Shown: positions 35,682 through 44,904, counted from the stretch's first letter. The stretch is DNA of 64,000 nucleotides from an uncultured Pelagibacteraceae bacterium (GCA_902526595.1 CABZLO010000003.1:1-64000); one strand, 5' to 3'. The notes: generated by a model from the letters alone, not told the origin. Made by a program: numbers and translations.

Positions 35682-36368
35682 ATGCTTTCAAAAAAACAGT
35701 TATTTTCAAGAGGTATGCTTGATATTGCTCCTCATATGCTTTCAGTAATTCCTTTTGGAATAATTTGTGGAGCAATTGGTGTAGACCTAGGTTTTAATCC
35801 ATACTTAGTTTACGCTATGTCTATCATCATATTTGGAGGAGCCTCACAAATAGTTTTTTTACAATTATTATCAGGTGGAGCTTCATCTTTAGTAGCTGTT
35901 ACTTCAGTAGGTGTAATTAATTCAAGACATTTGTTATATGGAGCTGTTTTATCTGAATATTTAGAAAAATTATCTTTTATTAAAAAACTATTAATCTCTT
36001 ATGTTGTAGTTGACCAAGGATTTGCTGAATCTAATAAATTTTTTAAAAAAAATAAAACTGAACAATACTTACATTATCACTTGCTAGGTACAGGAATTAC
36101 AATGTGGGTTTGTTGGCAAATAGCAACACTTGCAGGGATAATATTAGGTTCATTTGTACCTGAAGAGCTTGGATTAAAATTTGCAATTCCCTTAACTTTT
36201 ATAGCTATTGTTGTTCAAGATTTAAAAAAATTGGATCACGTAATTGTAATGCTTGTTTGCGGTATTAGTTCTTTATTATTTTTTGAAGCACCATTTAAAT
36301 CTTATATTCTTATTTCACCTGTTATAGCTTTATTCGTTGCAGCATTATTATTGAGGTTAAAAAAATGA
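35682..36368 (+). CDS. azlC: AzlC-family branched-chain amino acid exporter subunit
   Basis: A 228-aa membrane protein. GMLDIAPHMLSVIPFGIICGAIGVDLGFNP and MSIIIFGGASQIVFLQLLSGGAS are the AzlC signatures, followed by NSRHLLYGA. With the small AzlD partner it exports branched-chain amino acids. The 4-nt overlap with azlD shows coupling. It lies 14 nt after fbpC and could be read through from the iron operon. Confidence 0.93.
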   Translation: MLSKKQLFSRGMLDIAPHMLSVIPFGIICGAIGVDLGFNPYLVYAMSIIIFGGASQIVFLQLLSGGASSLVAVTSVGVINSRHLLYGAVLSEYLEKLSFIKKLLISYVVVDQGFAESNKFFKKNKTEQYLHYHLLGTGITMWVCWQIATLAGIILGSFVPEELGLKFAIPLTFIAIVVQDLKKLDHVIVMLVCGISSLLFFEAPFKSYILISPVIALFVAALLLRLKK

Positions 36369-36682
36369 CCTGGCTATCGATTACAATTGCAGGAATATTA
36401 ACTTATTTTACAAGAATGACTATGATTGTTCTAGTTAGACGAGATCTTCTAGGTGAAAAAATCAAAGCTGTATTAGCTTATGTTCCATCTGCAGTATTTC
36501 CAGCAATTATATTTCCTGCAATATTTATTAATGATTATGGTGCTTATATAGAAATGAATGATCCTAAAATATTTGGAGCTTTAGTTGCAATTATTGTTGG
36601 TTATTTTTCAAGAAATGTTATTGCGACTATATTCTCTGGCCTATTATCTTATTGGATCATCATATTTATTTTTTTATCATAA
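36365..36682 (+). CDS. azlD: AzlD-family small exporter subunit
   Basis: A 105-aa protein with four hydrophobic segments. TWLSITIAGILTYFTRM is the AzlD N terminus and LAYVPSAVFPAIIFPAIF the central motif. It functions with AzlC. GTTAAC repeats 14 nt past the stop begin a structured spacer. Confidence 0.92.
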   Translation: MTWLSITIAGILTYFTRMTMIVLVRRDLLGEKIKAVLAYVPSAVFPAIIFPAIFINDYGAYIEMNDPKIFGALVAIIVGYFSRNVIATIFSGLLSYWIIIFIFLS

Positions 36683-36695
36683 CTAATCTCAGTCT

Positions 36696-36855
36696 GTTAA
36701 CCCCAGTTAACGCATAGCTGTTTTGATCAAATATAGTTATTAAAAATCTCTGTTAGCTATATAAGTAAGTTAATTAATTAAAGAATTCATATTTATTTTT
36801 GATTAATTAACTCTCTTGTTATTTATAATTTATGCCTCTTTTATAAGGGGCATAA
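36696..36855. repeat. Stacked inverted repeats and putative bidirectional terminator between convergent genes
   Basis: Three hairpins lie in a 173-nt spacer. GTTAAC-CCCA-GTTAAC is at 36696-36711. AGTTAATTAA (36768-36777) pairs with TTAATTAACT (36803-36812). TTATGCCTCTT-TTAT-AAGGGGCATAA at 36830-36855 has an 11-bp stem with one G-T pair. The last touches the stop of the MBL gene and is the best terminator candidate for it. Confidence 0.6.
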
Positions 36856-37539
36856 CTAAATATTTCCTAGTTTTAGATTTCTAGAAATATTATAATCAAT
36901 CATCTTTGGTTTTGATAAATTTAAATTAGACATAATTTCAATATATTGATCTACATTTTCTACTTGTAGTCTTGGGTTGTGCTCTCTTTCTTTCCCGATA
37001 GTACTAGATTTTTTTCCATTATAATCATGACCAGGATAAAGAATTGTTTCCTCAGGTAATTTTAATAATTTGTGAAAAAGAGAATGATAAGCGTCCTTGG
37101 AGCTACCATTTTGAAAATCGGTTCTCCCAGTCCCATTGATTAAAAGAGTATCCCCAGAGAATAAATAGTTATCCATTAAAAAACTGTAACTATCTGAAGT
37201 GTGACCAGGTGTAAACATTGTTCTGATTTTTAATTGGTCAATTTCAATTGTTTCATCATCTTTAAGTTTAATGTCTACAGTTTCAGCAGGGGAATTTTCT
37301 CCCATAATTGTTGTACAATTAGTATTACTTTTTAATTTCGAGGCACCAGTAATGTGATCAGCATGAATATGAGTATCTATTACTTTCACTAGTTTTAAAT
37401 CGAGTTCCTTTAGATGATTTATATATTCATCAACATTTTCTAAAACTGGATCTATAATAATTGCTTCGCGACCTTTTGCCGAAGCTATTAGATAAGTATA
37501 AGTTGATGATTTTGTGTCAAACAGTTGTTTAAAAATCAT
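36856..37539 (-). CDS. MBL-fold metallo-hydrolase (ETHE1/persulfide dioxygenase-like)
   Basis: A 227-aa metallo-beta-lactamase-fold protein. DTHIHADHITGA is the metal motif, TPGHTSDSYSFLM and LFSGDTLLINGTGRTDFQNG follow, and ILYPGHDYNGKKSSTIGKEREHNPRL is the persulfide dioxygenase/ETHE1 C-terminal pattern. It probably oxidises glutathione persulfide, or is a sulfur-linked relative. Divergent from the DUF4396 gene. Confidence 0.85.
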   Translation of the reverse strand: MIFKQLFDTKSSTYTYLIASAKGREAIIIDPVLENVDEYINHLKELDLKLVKVIDTHIHADHITGASKLKSNTNCTTIMGENSPAETVDIKLKDDETIEIDQLKIRTMFTPGHTSDSYSFLMDNYLFSGDTLLINGTGRTDFQNGSSKDAYHSLFHKLLKLPEETILYPGHDYNGKKSSTIGKEREHNPRLQVENVDQYIEIMSNLNLSKPKMIDYNISRNLKLGNI

Positions 37540-37561
37540 TTTTTATTATTATCAAATAATT

Positions 37562-37999
37562 ATGATTAGCTCCACATTTCATTGGGCATGTAAACACACG
37601 TGGAAAAGAAGTGCAAAAAATACTGGTTGGTGTTTGTTAGGTTGTGCTATTGGTGATTTTGGAACTATATTATTTTTTCAATTAACTAAAATACCTTTTC
37701 CAGTGTTAGGGATAATGATTTTAGCGATTATAAATGGATTAATCACAAGCATAATATTGGAGACTATAATTTTAATCCGTCAAGGTTTCTCGTTTAATGG
37801 AGCAGTAAAGACAGCATCAGGCATGAGTTTAATTTCTATGCTAAGTATGGAAATTATGATGAATTCAACAGATTATATTCTAACTGGTGGTGCAATTCTA
37901 ACCTGGTGGGTTGTACCTATTATGCTGATAGTAGGTTTTTTAACTCCATGGCCATATAATTATTGGAGATTAAAAAAGTTTGGAATTAACTGTCACTAA
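37562..37999 (+). CDS. DUF4396-family membrane protein
   Basis: The ORF track starts at GTG 37514, which would run into the divergent MBL gene. ATG 37562 gives MISSTFHWACKHTWKRSAKNTGWCLLGCAIGD, the natural DUF4396 start, and 145 aa. Four membrane segments follow. HWACKHTWKR and PWPYNYWRLKKFG are conserved-looking elements with possible metal ligands. Function unknown. Confidence 0.75.
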   Translation: MISSTFHWACKHTWKRSAKNTGWCLLGCAIGDFGTILFFQLTKIPFPVLGIMILAIINGLITSIILETIILIRQGFSFNGAVKTASGMSLISMLSMEIMMNSTDYILTGGAILTWWVVPIMLIVGFLTPWPYNYWRLKKFGINCH

Positions 38000-38004
38000 A
38001 TATT

Positions 38005-38532
38005 TTAGAGAATTTTTTTTAATAAATTTTCACCAAAAAATAGCTTATGAACTATGACAGCTAAAATATGAAGCGCAATTAGAGCTATAATTGTATAATT
38101 TGAGAATATATGAATGTTATAAAATTGATCAGCTAATACAAAGTTATCTTGAATTTTAATTTCTTTAAAAAATATCACTAATGTTTCACCATTAAATAAT
38201 TTTTTTAAAATACCTGAGATAGTTATTGATAAAATTGCCACATATAAAAGAATATGATTCAGTTTAGCTATAAACTTTTGACCTTTAAAAATACTTGGAT
38301 CTAATTTTGGTGTAGGGTTAAAAATTTTGTTCAGTAATCTTATAATAACCAAGTAAAATATTGATAAGCCTATTATAATATGAATATTTTCTATACTTAA
38401 TCTTTCTTCTCCAAAATCAAGATCAACTAAATAAAAACCAAGAGGAATTTGGATTAGTAATAATATTGCACTAAGCCAATGTAACATCTTTGAAATAATA
38501 CCATACTCTGTTAAGGTATTTTTAAAATGCAT
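38005..38532 (-). CDS. Cytochrome b561-type membrane protein
   Basis: A 175-aa four-helix protein. The first helix HWLSAILLLIQIPLGFYLV and later ENIHIIIGLSIFYLVIIRL, KLNHILLYVAILSITISG and IALHILAVIVHKLFFG supply paired heme-binding histidines, as in bacterial b561/YodB. It mediates electron transfer from the quinone pool, plausibly to the cytochrome c' encoded divergently. The two start codons share the palindrome ATGCAT. Confidence 0.85.
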   Translation of the reverse strand: MHFKNTLTEYGIISKMLHWLSAILLLIQIPLGFYLVDLDFGEERLSIENIHIIIGLSIFYLVIIRLLNKIFNPTPKLDPSIFKGQKFIAKLNHILLYVAILSITISGILKKLFNGETLVIFFKEIKIQDNFVLADQFYNIHIFSNYTIIALIALHILAVIVHKLFFGENLLKKIL

Positions 38533-38994
38533 CCTTTAGTAAAACATATAACTAGTTGCTTTGGTATAGTTTTGTTGTCTCTTTTTTTCACAGTAGTTGG
38601 AACTCAAAGTATTGCTGATCAGTCTGCAGAAGAAATCATAAAAGGTAGAAAAGCCCTTTTTAGTATGAATTACAGTACAGCAAAGCGTGTCCAAGCTTTA
38701 TCTTCAAATGGAGACTTTGACAAAGCAAAAGAATTGATGATTGAAATGAGTGAAAATTATAAAACATTAATAGGACTATTTCCTGAAAATACCCAAGAAG
38801 GATTTAAGACAGAGTCTTTACCTATAATTTGGCAGGAGAAAGATGCTTTTAATGCTTTAATGCAAAAATCATCAGATAACATGATAAAACTGACTTCAGT
38901 GATTGAAGACAGTGATGATATTCGTGCTACTCTTCGAGAATTTATGTGGAGCAGTTGTAAGGCATGTCATAGCAAATATCGAATGCCTCATTAA
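38527..38994 (+). CDS. Cytochrome c' (class II cytochrome c)
   Basis: A 155-aa periplasmic protein with a signal peptide (HITSCFGIVLLSLFFTVVGTQSIA) and a C-terminal heme-attachment CKACHSKYR, as in class II cytochromes c. The four-helix core contains EEIIKGRKALFSMN. TAAGG lies 9 nt before the ATG, within the divergent b561 gene. These proteins bind NO or transfer electrons. Confidence 0.88.
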   Translation: MHPLVKHITSCFGIVLLSLFFTVVGTQSIADQSAEEIIKGRKALFSMNYSTAKRVQALSSNGDFDKAKELMIEMSENYKTLIGLFPENTQEGFKTESLPIIWQEKDAFNALMQKSSDNMIKLTSVIEDSDDIRATLREFMWSSCKACHSKYRMPH

Positions 38995-39005
38995 TATATT
39001 AAGCA

Positions 39006-39536
39006 GTGATTCCGCAAAAAGTAACAGACCATCTTGAGGAATATATTAGTCAGGAAATCTACGTACAAATAGCTGTAATTAAAGGTAAAGAAAAAGTTTC
39101 AACAGAGCTAGCTATAAATAAATATTTTAAAAGTAATCATTTTAGAGATTTAGCAGAGGGTAGACCTTATGATCATTTTATTGATGGATTAAGGGATAAA
39201 TGTCTTGCAAAATTAAAGAATTCACCAATGAGAAATAAGCAAACTGACGATCCAACAATAATTGAATTACAAAATAAATTAAACAAATTAAGCGATGAGG
39301 AGTTGGATAATACTTATTGGGAAATAGAAACTGGTGAATTTTTTACGGGAGATCAAATCAATGAATTAGAGGATATACGTAACAATTTAATATCTAATTT
39401 AATAATTAATGAAAATTCAAAACGAGACTCAGTATTGAATATAATTATGGGCTTTTGCGAAAAATATGAAAAGATATGTCAGAAAAAATATCCAGAAGCA
39501 CCACTTCCACTAGAAATTTTAAAATCTGTTAATTAA
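39006..39536 (+). CDS. Hypothetical protein, 176 aa
   Basis: GTG start, no signal peptide or membrane segment. The protein is acidic and probably helical; visible elements are EYISQEIYVQIAVIKGKEKVSTELAINKYF and YDHFIDGLRDKCLAKLKN. No family recognised. It follows cytochrome c' by 11 nt. Confidence 0.6.
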   Translation: MIPQKVTDHLEEYISQEIYVQIAVIKGKEKVSTELAINKYFKSNHFRDLAEGRPYDHFIDGLRDKCLAKLKNSPMRNKQTDDPTIIELQNKLNKLSDEELDNTYWEIETGEFFTGDQINELEDIRNNLISNLIINENSKRDSVLNIIMGFCEKYEKICQKKYPEAPLPLEILKSVN

Positions 39537-39540
39537 ATTT

Positions 39541-39630
39541 TAAGGGTTCGCTCTTTAAGATATTACCTAAAGAGCTCCCTTATATTGCCTCTTTGGCATT
39601 TAAATCCAAAAGGATTTTATTTTTTGTTTG
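39541..39630 (+). terminator. Three consecutive hairpins, the last a probable rho-independent terminator
   Basis: TAAGGG/CCCTTA with inner GCTCTTTA/TAAAGAGC forms a long stem at 39541-39582. A small TGCC-TCTTT-GGCA hairpin follows. AAATCC-AAAA-GGATTT (39602-39617) is followed by a T-rich run (TATTTTTTGTTTGTTTTT), the terminator signature for plus-strand transcription from the 176-aa gene. Confidence 0.65.
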
Positions 39631-39654
39631 TTTTTGAAATATAAAGCTATTCAG

Positions 39655-39684
39655 CTAAGTGTCAGGTGGTGATAGTTTTAACAT
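39655..39684 (-). other. Nine-codon ORF behind a perfect Shine-Dalgarno (possible leader or signal peptide)
   Basis: On the minus strand, AGGAGG (39690-39695) sits five bases before ATG at 39684, which opens MLKLSPPDT followed by TAG. A consensus SD is rare among genes here. The ORF lies downstream of the dehydrogenase at 39819 on the same strand and just before the hairpin block. It may be a tiny peptide or regulatory leader; chance is not excluded. Confidence 0.35.
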
Positions 39685-39818
39685 AATAACCTCCTCATAA
39701 AAAAATTAATTATAATTATGCAAATTTCAATTAATTTATTTTAGTTTTAATAAAATATATATCTTGAATACAACCTAATGCTTTAGTATATTCCCGGTAT
39801 CTTAAATCATCCTTTGAA

Positions 39819-40676
39819 TTAATTTTTATTTATCAACTCACTTATAAAATTTTCTCCATATCCTTGATCTACTGCTTTTTGGAAGTAATTTTTATTTACT
39901 TCAGCAACTTTTTCAGCTTCTGGAAAATCTTTTAAGAGATCTTGTATATAAGTTAAATCTTTTACAGAATTATTGGCAGTAAATTTAAATCCTGTAAAAT
40001 CGCCCTTTAATAAATTATCAAATACTCGGTTCAATGCTGCTGAATTTCCAGAACCAAGTTTTGCCACACTAAATACTTTTTGCAAATCCAAACCTAATTC
40101 TTTAGCACCTATTGCTAAATGATTTACTAAAGCGCCATTACCTAAAGATAAAAAATTATTTAAAAGTTTTGATTTAGCTCCCATTCCAACTTCTCCGAAA
40201 TAAAAGTAATCTTTGCAAAAAAATTTTAAATAAGGTTCAGCTTTTTTAAAATTCTCCTTAGAGGCACCAACAATTCCACCTAAGACACCTTCTTCTGCCT
40301 GAACAGGACCACCCATAACAGGACATTCCACATAGTTAATATTATTTTTTTTATAAATAGAGTTGGTTTCAATTGAGCCTGATTTGTTATGAGTGGTAAT
40401 ATCAATAACTATAGTTTTATCATTTAATATTTTAGATATTTTTTCTGAAATTGATTTTGCAATTGGAGTGTTAGTAACACATATAAAAAGAGCATCTAAA
40501 TTTTTATTCCCAAAATCCTCAAAAGAATTAACTTCTTCTGCCCCTTCTTTGGTAATCTTTTCAATAGGTTTTCTATTTTTGTTAGCTATTACAAAAAGTT
40601 TATTTTTATTTTTTAAAATATTTTTGGCTATTCCATACCCCATATATCCAACACCAATAAATCCAATATTTTTCAT
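39819..40676 (-). CDS. 3-hydroxyisobutyrate dehydrogenase-family oxidoreductase
   Basis: A 285-aa beta-hydroxyacid dehydrogenase. NIGFIGVGYMGYGIAKNIL is the NAD-binding motif, VECPVMGGPVQAEEGVLGGIVGA the substrate loop, and GAKSKLLNNFLSLGNGALVN contains the catalytic Lys. It may reduce tartronate semialdehyde or oxidise a related 3-hydroxyacid; a second family member lies at 48966. First base of the sugar-acid locus on this strand; EamA and UxaA-like genes are upstream in the same transcript. Confidence 0.85.
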   Translation of the reverse strand: MKNIGFIGVGYMGYGIAKNILKNKNKLFVIANKNRKPIEKITKEGAEEVNSFEDFGNKNLDALFICVTNTPIAKSISEKISKILNDKTIVIDITTHNKSGSIETNSIYKKNNINYVECPVMGGPVQAEEGVLGGIVGASKENFKKAEPYLKFFCKDYFYFGEVGMGAKSKLLNNFLSLGNGALVNHLAIGAKELGLDLQKVFSVAKLGSGNSAALNRVFDNLLKGDFTGFKFTANNSVKDLTYIQDLLKDFPEAEKVAEVNKNYFQKAVDQGYGENFISELINKN

Positions 40677-40688
40677 AAATTCCTTAGT

Positions 40689-41591
40689 TTAAGTTTTTTG
40701 TCCTTCTGTTCTAATAAACATTATACCAAAAATTATAATTCCTATAACACCTATAATTTTATTATAATCAAATGGCACGCCAAAAATTATGAAGTTTATA
40801 ATTGTTGACCAGACTAATTGAGAATATTGAAAGTTAGTTACAAATGACAAATTTGAAAGTTGAATTGCATAAATAATTAAGGAATGACTAACAAACCCAG
40901 CAACACCAAGAAGAGTTAAATAAAGCCAGTAAATATTTTTTTCTAATGGAATCCAATTAAAAAATATAAAAATACTGAAAATGATTGCTCCTAATATTGA
41001 AGTATAAAAGATTGCAGCAAATGGATCATTATCTCCTGATACAACTTTTGTAAAAAATTGATATAGAGCCCAGCATATAGGTGGCACAATAGGAAAAATT
41101 AAATCTAGGCTTAATATTTTCATACTAGGCCCCAGAGAATAAACAATTGAGCCAAAACTCAGTAGCATTAAAGCTATCCCTTTAGGCGTTAAAATATCTT
41201 TTAAAAAATATGCTGATAACAAAGAGACTATTAGTGGCGCAGTAAAGAAGACCACATAAATATCAACCAAATCGAATTTTTGTAAAGAATAAAACATAAA
41301 TGATGTAGCAGTAACCATTAGAGTTGATCTGATTATTTGTACTTTAAAATTTTTCTTTAAATTAACTTTTGGCTTAAATATTAAAAAAAATATTATTAGA
41401 GAAACCATGTGAAAAAAAAATCTTCCCCATATTGCTTGTGTTACTGGCATTACAGTTCCGAGATATTTTGCAGTAGAGTCCATGCAAACAAACATAAAAA
41501 ATCCCCCAGCAGCTAATAAAATTACATTAATTAATGAAGTTTGTTTTGGCACTGTGAGATTTTTAATTACATTACAACGCCTACTTGCCAA
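40689..41591 (-). CDS. EamA-family (DMT) transporter
   Basis: A 300-aa ten-helix protein. GFFMFVCMDSTAKYLGTVMPVTQAIWGRFFFHM and LLSFGSIVYSLGPSM resemble EamA/RhaT exporters. The start overlaps the UxaA-like gene by 25 nt. An alternative start at MFVCMD would remove the overlap but also the first helix. Substrate unknown; context suggests a sugar acid or intermediate. Confidence 0.8.
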   Translation of the reverse strand: MASRRCNVIKNLTVPKQTSLINVILLAAGGFFMFVCMDSTAKYLGTVMPVTQAIWGRFFFHMVSLIIFFLIFKPKVNLKKNFKVQIIRSTLMVTATSFMFYSLQKFDLVDIYVVFFTAPLIVSLLSAYFLKDILTPKGIALMLLSFGSIVYSLGPSMKILSLDLIFPIVPPICWALYQFFTKVVSGDNDPFAAIFYTSILGAIIFSIFIFFNWIPLEKNIYWLYLTLLGVAGFVSHSLIIYAIQLSNLSFVTNFQYSQLVWSTIINFIIFGVPFDYNKIIGVIGIIIFGIMFIRTEGQKT

Positions 41592-43072
41592 GGATTAAAC
41601 TCCTCGTCACCGTAGCCATTGATCTCACTTTTTGATTTATTTCCTGATGCTGTGTTTACTACTAATTCAAATATATTTTGACCCACTTCTTCTACTTTTT
41701 CTTTACCTTCTGCAATAGTTCCACAATTTATATCCATGTCTTCTGACATTTTTTCATACATAGCAGAATTAGTTGAAAGCTTCAGGCTTGGAACAGGCTT
41801 ACATCCAAAACAAGAGCCACGACCTGTAGTAAAACAAATTACATTTGCTCCAGATGCAACTTGTCCTGTTACAGATACTGGATCGTAACCAGGTGAGTCC
41901 ATGAAATTAAATCCTTTATTTTTTAATGGTTCAGCATATTGCAAGACATCTTGAAGTATAGAATTTCCACCTTTAGCAACTGCTCCTAATGATTTTTCTA
42001 ATATAGTTGTTAGTCCACCTCTCTTGTTTCCTGGTGCAGGATTGTTATCCATCGAGCTATTATTGATTGAGGTATAATGCTTCCACCATTCTAGTCTTTT
42101 AATTAGTTTGTCTGCAGTTTCTTGTGAATTAGCTCTATTAATTAATAAATGTTCTGCACCATAAATTTCTGGAGTTTCAGATAAAATTGAACTTCCTCCT
42201 TTTTTTACCAAAAGATCTGCTGCAATCCCTAATGCTGGATTAGCAGTTATCCCTGAATACCCATCGGAACCTCCACACTGCAAAGCAAGTGTCAAATGGC
42301 TAACAGATTGAGAAGACCTTTTAACATTGTTTGCTTCTGGTAATAAATTTTTGATTTGTGAAAGAACTTTATCTACAATTTTTTTTGTTCCACCTTCATC
42401 TTGAATAGTAAGAAAATGAATTCTATTATGCTTTTTTAAAGACTCGTCAAACAAACTAACCTGAGCACATTCACAACCCAAACCTATCACAAATACGTGA
42501 GAAAAATTTGGATGATTTTTAAATCCATCAATAGTTCTTTGGAACATTTGCATTCCTTCACTTTCAGTATTCATTCCACATCCTGTAGAGTGAGTAATAG
42601 GAACTATTCCGTCAATATTAGGATAATCTTTTAAAATATTGGAGTATTTAATTTTTTCGACAATCATCTTTGTTACTGTGGCTGAGCAATTAACAGTACT
42701 TACAATTCCAATATAATTTCTTGTAGCTACTTGGCCATTATCTCTTAAAATTCCATTGAAAAATGTATCAGTTTTTTCATCGACAATATGCTTCTTATCT
42801 GTAACTTTAAAATCTCTTTTGAATTCTCTAAATTCCAAATTATGTGAATGTACATGTTGTCCTGGTTTAATATCGTCTAATGCAAAACCGATTATTTGAT
42901 CATATTTTATTATAGGATCACCTTTTTTAATTGTTTTTAAACAGACTTTATGACCAAAAGGTATTGGATCAACAGTACTAATTTCATGACCTTCAATTTT
43001 TGTTTTTTCAGGAATGATGAATTGACTTACGCCAACATTGTCATTCTGATTTAAAACTATTAGATTATTCAT
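41567..43072 (-). CDS. UxaA-family dehydratase (altronate/galactarate-type)
   Basis: A 501-aa full-length member with an N-terminal SAF domain (residues 1-95, ending GQHVHSHNL) and the main catalytic domain: RDNGQVATRNYIGIVSTVNCSATV, THSTGCGMNTESEG, LALQCGGSDGYSGITANPALG, FTTGRGSCFGCKPVPSLKL. Conserved Cys residues fit the Fe-dependent enzyme. It dehydrates a hexonate such as altronate or galactarate to a 2-keto-3-deoxy acid. Divergent (47 nt) from the IlvD/Edd-type gene. Confidence 0.9.
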   Translation of the reverse strand: MNNLIVLNQNDNVGVSQFIIPEKTKIEGHEISTVDPIPFGHKVCLKTIKKGDPIIKYDQIIGFALDDIKPGQHVHSHNLEFREFKRDFKVTDKKHIVDEKTDTFFNGILRDNGQVATRNYIGIVSTVNCSATVTKMIVEKIKYSNILKDYPNIDGIVPITHSTGCGMNTESEGMQMFQRTIDGFKNHPNFSHVFVIGLGCECAQVSLFDESLKKHNRIHFLTIQDEGGTKKIVDKVLSQIKNLLPEANNVKRSSQSVSHLTLALQCGGSDGYSGITANPALGIAADLLVKKGGSSILSETPEIYGAEHLLINRANSQETADKLIKRLEWWKHYTSINNSSMDNNPAPGNKRGGLTTILEKSLGAVAKGGNSILQDVLQYAEPLKNKGFNFMDSPGYDPVSVTGQVASGANVICFTTGRGSCFGCKPVPSLKLSTNSAMYEKMSEDMDINCGTIAEGKEKVEEVGQNIFELVVNTASGNKSKSEINGYGDEEFNPWQVGVVM

Positions 43073-43119
43073 AAAATTATTATATAACTATTATTTTAAA
43101 CAGACCATTATAAAATATT

Positions 43120-44904
43120 ATGCCAAAAAAACGAAAAAAGAGTTTCAGAAGTCAACAATGGTTTAATAATCCAAAAAATCCAGACATGACTGCTCTATAT
43201 TTAGAGCGTTATCTAAATTATGGACTTACTAGAAAAGAGTTACAATCAGGAAATCCTATAATTGGAATTGCTCAATCTGGCAGTGACCTTTCTCCATGTA
43301 ATCGACATTTTTTATCTTTAAGTAAAAGAATCAAGGATGGAGTAAGAAGAGCAGGTGGCATTCCTATGGAATTTCCAACACATCCAATTCAAGAAACAGG
43401 TAAAAGACCAACAGCTATGCTTGACCGAAATCTATCATATTTATCTTTAGTAGAAGTTTTGTATGGTTATCCAATTGATGGAGTAATATTAACAACTGGA
43501 TGTGATAAAACTACTCCAGCAGCCTTGATGGCAGCAGCCACAGTAAATATTCCAGCAATAGTTTTATCTGGCGGTCCAATGTTAGATGGAGTTTATAAAG
43601 GAAAATTAGCTGGTTCAGGAATGGTAGTCTGGGAAGCTAGAAAAATGTTAGCTAAAGGAGAAATAAAGTATGAAGAGTTTATGGATATGGTTTCATCATC
43701 TTCACCAAGTGCTGGGCATTGTAATACAATGGGAACTGCATCCTCTATGAATTCAGTAGCCGAAGCATTAGGAATGTCTTTACCTGGAGGAGCAGTTACA
43801 CCTGCGCCTTATAGAGAAAGAGAACAAATTTCTTACGAAACTGGAAAAAGAATTGTAGGAATGGTACATGAAAATTTAACTCCTTCAAAAATTATGACCC
43901 GTAAAGCATTTGAAAATGCTGTTGTCGTTGCAAGTGCAATAGGTGGATCAAGTAACTGCACAACTCATTTGAGTGCGATCGCAAAACATATGGGAATTAA
44001 ATTTAATCTTTCTGAATGGCAAAAACTAGGACACAATATTCCTCTATTAGTTAATTGCCAGCCTGCAGGAGAATATTTAATGGAAAGCTTTCACAGAGCT
44101 GGAGCAATCCCTGCTGTAATGAAAGAATTAATTAAAAATAAAAAACTTCATACGAACATAAAGACTGTTACAGGAAAAACAGTTAAAGAGAATTTAAGAA
44201 AAAAAATTGATGTAGACAATAATGTAATTAAATCATTTAAAAATTCATTAGCAGAAAAAGCTGGCTTTTTAGTAATGAAGAGCAATTTTTTTTCCTCAGC
44301 AATTATGAAAACGTCAGTAATTAGTAAAGAATTTAAAGAAAGATATCTATCCAATCCTAAACACCTAAATGTATTTAATGGAAAAGCGGTAGTATTTGAA
44401 GGACCAGAGGATTACCACAAGAGATTAAATAGTAAGAAATTAAAAATTGATGAAAATTCAATATTAATTGTAAGAGGCTGCGGGCCAGTAGGTTACCCTG
44501 GGTCTGCTGAGGTTGTAAATATGCAACCACCTGACAGATTGTTAAAAAAAGGTATACGTCATTTACCAACACTAGGAGACGGTAGACAGAGTGGTACTTC
44601 AGAAAGCCCTTCAATACTTCATGTTTCCCCAGAGTCAGCAGTAGGTGGAGATCTGGGAATTGTAAAAACTGGAGATAAAATGATAATAGATTTGAACAAA
44701 AGAAGGGTCGATTTATTAATTTCTAAATCAGAATTTAAAAAAAGGAGAAAAAATAAAAAGTTATTTAAGGCAAATAACCAGACTCCTTGGCAAGAGATTT
44801 TCAGAAATACAGTAGGACAGCTTGAAGATGGAGCGTGTATTAATTCTCGAGGCAGATATTTAGACGTATCACATACCAAAGGTTTACCAAGAGACTCTCA
44901 CTAA
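43120..44904 (+). CDS. IlvD/Edd-family dehydratase (sugar-acid type)
   Basis: A 594-aa dehydratase. TTGCDKTTPAALMAAATVNIPAIVLSGGPM and SAGHCNTMGTASSMNSVAEALGMSLPG carry the Fe-S cysteines; TLGDGRQSGTSESPSILHVSPESA is the C-terminal active-site segment. Surroundings point to an aldonate dehydratase (arabinonate, xylonate or gluconate type) rather than IlvD for branched-chain synthesis. The usual IlvD first Cys region (SDLSPCNRHF) is also present. Confidence 0.9.
   Translation: MPKKRKKSFRSQQWFNNPKNPDMTALYLERYLNYGLTRKELQSGNPIIGIAQSGSDLSPCNRHFLSLSKRIKDGVRRAGGIPMEFPTHPIQETGKRPTAMLDRNLSYLSLVEVLYGYPIDGVILTTGCDKTTPAALMAAATVNIPAIVLSGGPMLDGVYKGKLAGSGMVVWEARKMLAKGEIKYEEFMDMVSSSSPSAGHCNTMGTASSMNSVAEALGMSLPGGAVTPAPYREREQISYETGKRIVGMVHENLTPSKIMTRKAFENAVVVASAIGGSSNCTTHLSAIAKHMGIKFNLSEWQKLGHNIPLLVNCQPAGEYLMESFHRAGAIPAVMKELIKNKKLHTNIKTVTGKTVKENLRKKIDVDNNVIKSFKNSLAEKAGFLVMKSNFFSSAIMKTSVISKEFKERYLSNPKHLNVFNGKAVVFEGPEDYHKRLNSKKLKIDENSILIVRGCGPVGYPGSAEVVNMQPPDRLLKKGIRHLPTLGDGRQSGTSESPSILHVSPESAVGGDLGIVKTGDKMIIDLNKRRVDLLISKSEFKKRRKNKKLFKANNQTPWQEIFRNTVGQLEDGACINSRGRYLDVSHTKGLPRDSH

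Noticed and set aside
37514-37561. GTG start for the DUF4396 protein
   Set aside because: It would overlap the divergent MBL gene; the family N terminus starts at ATG 37562.
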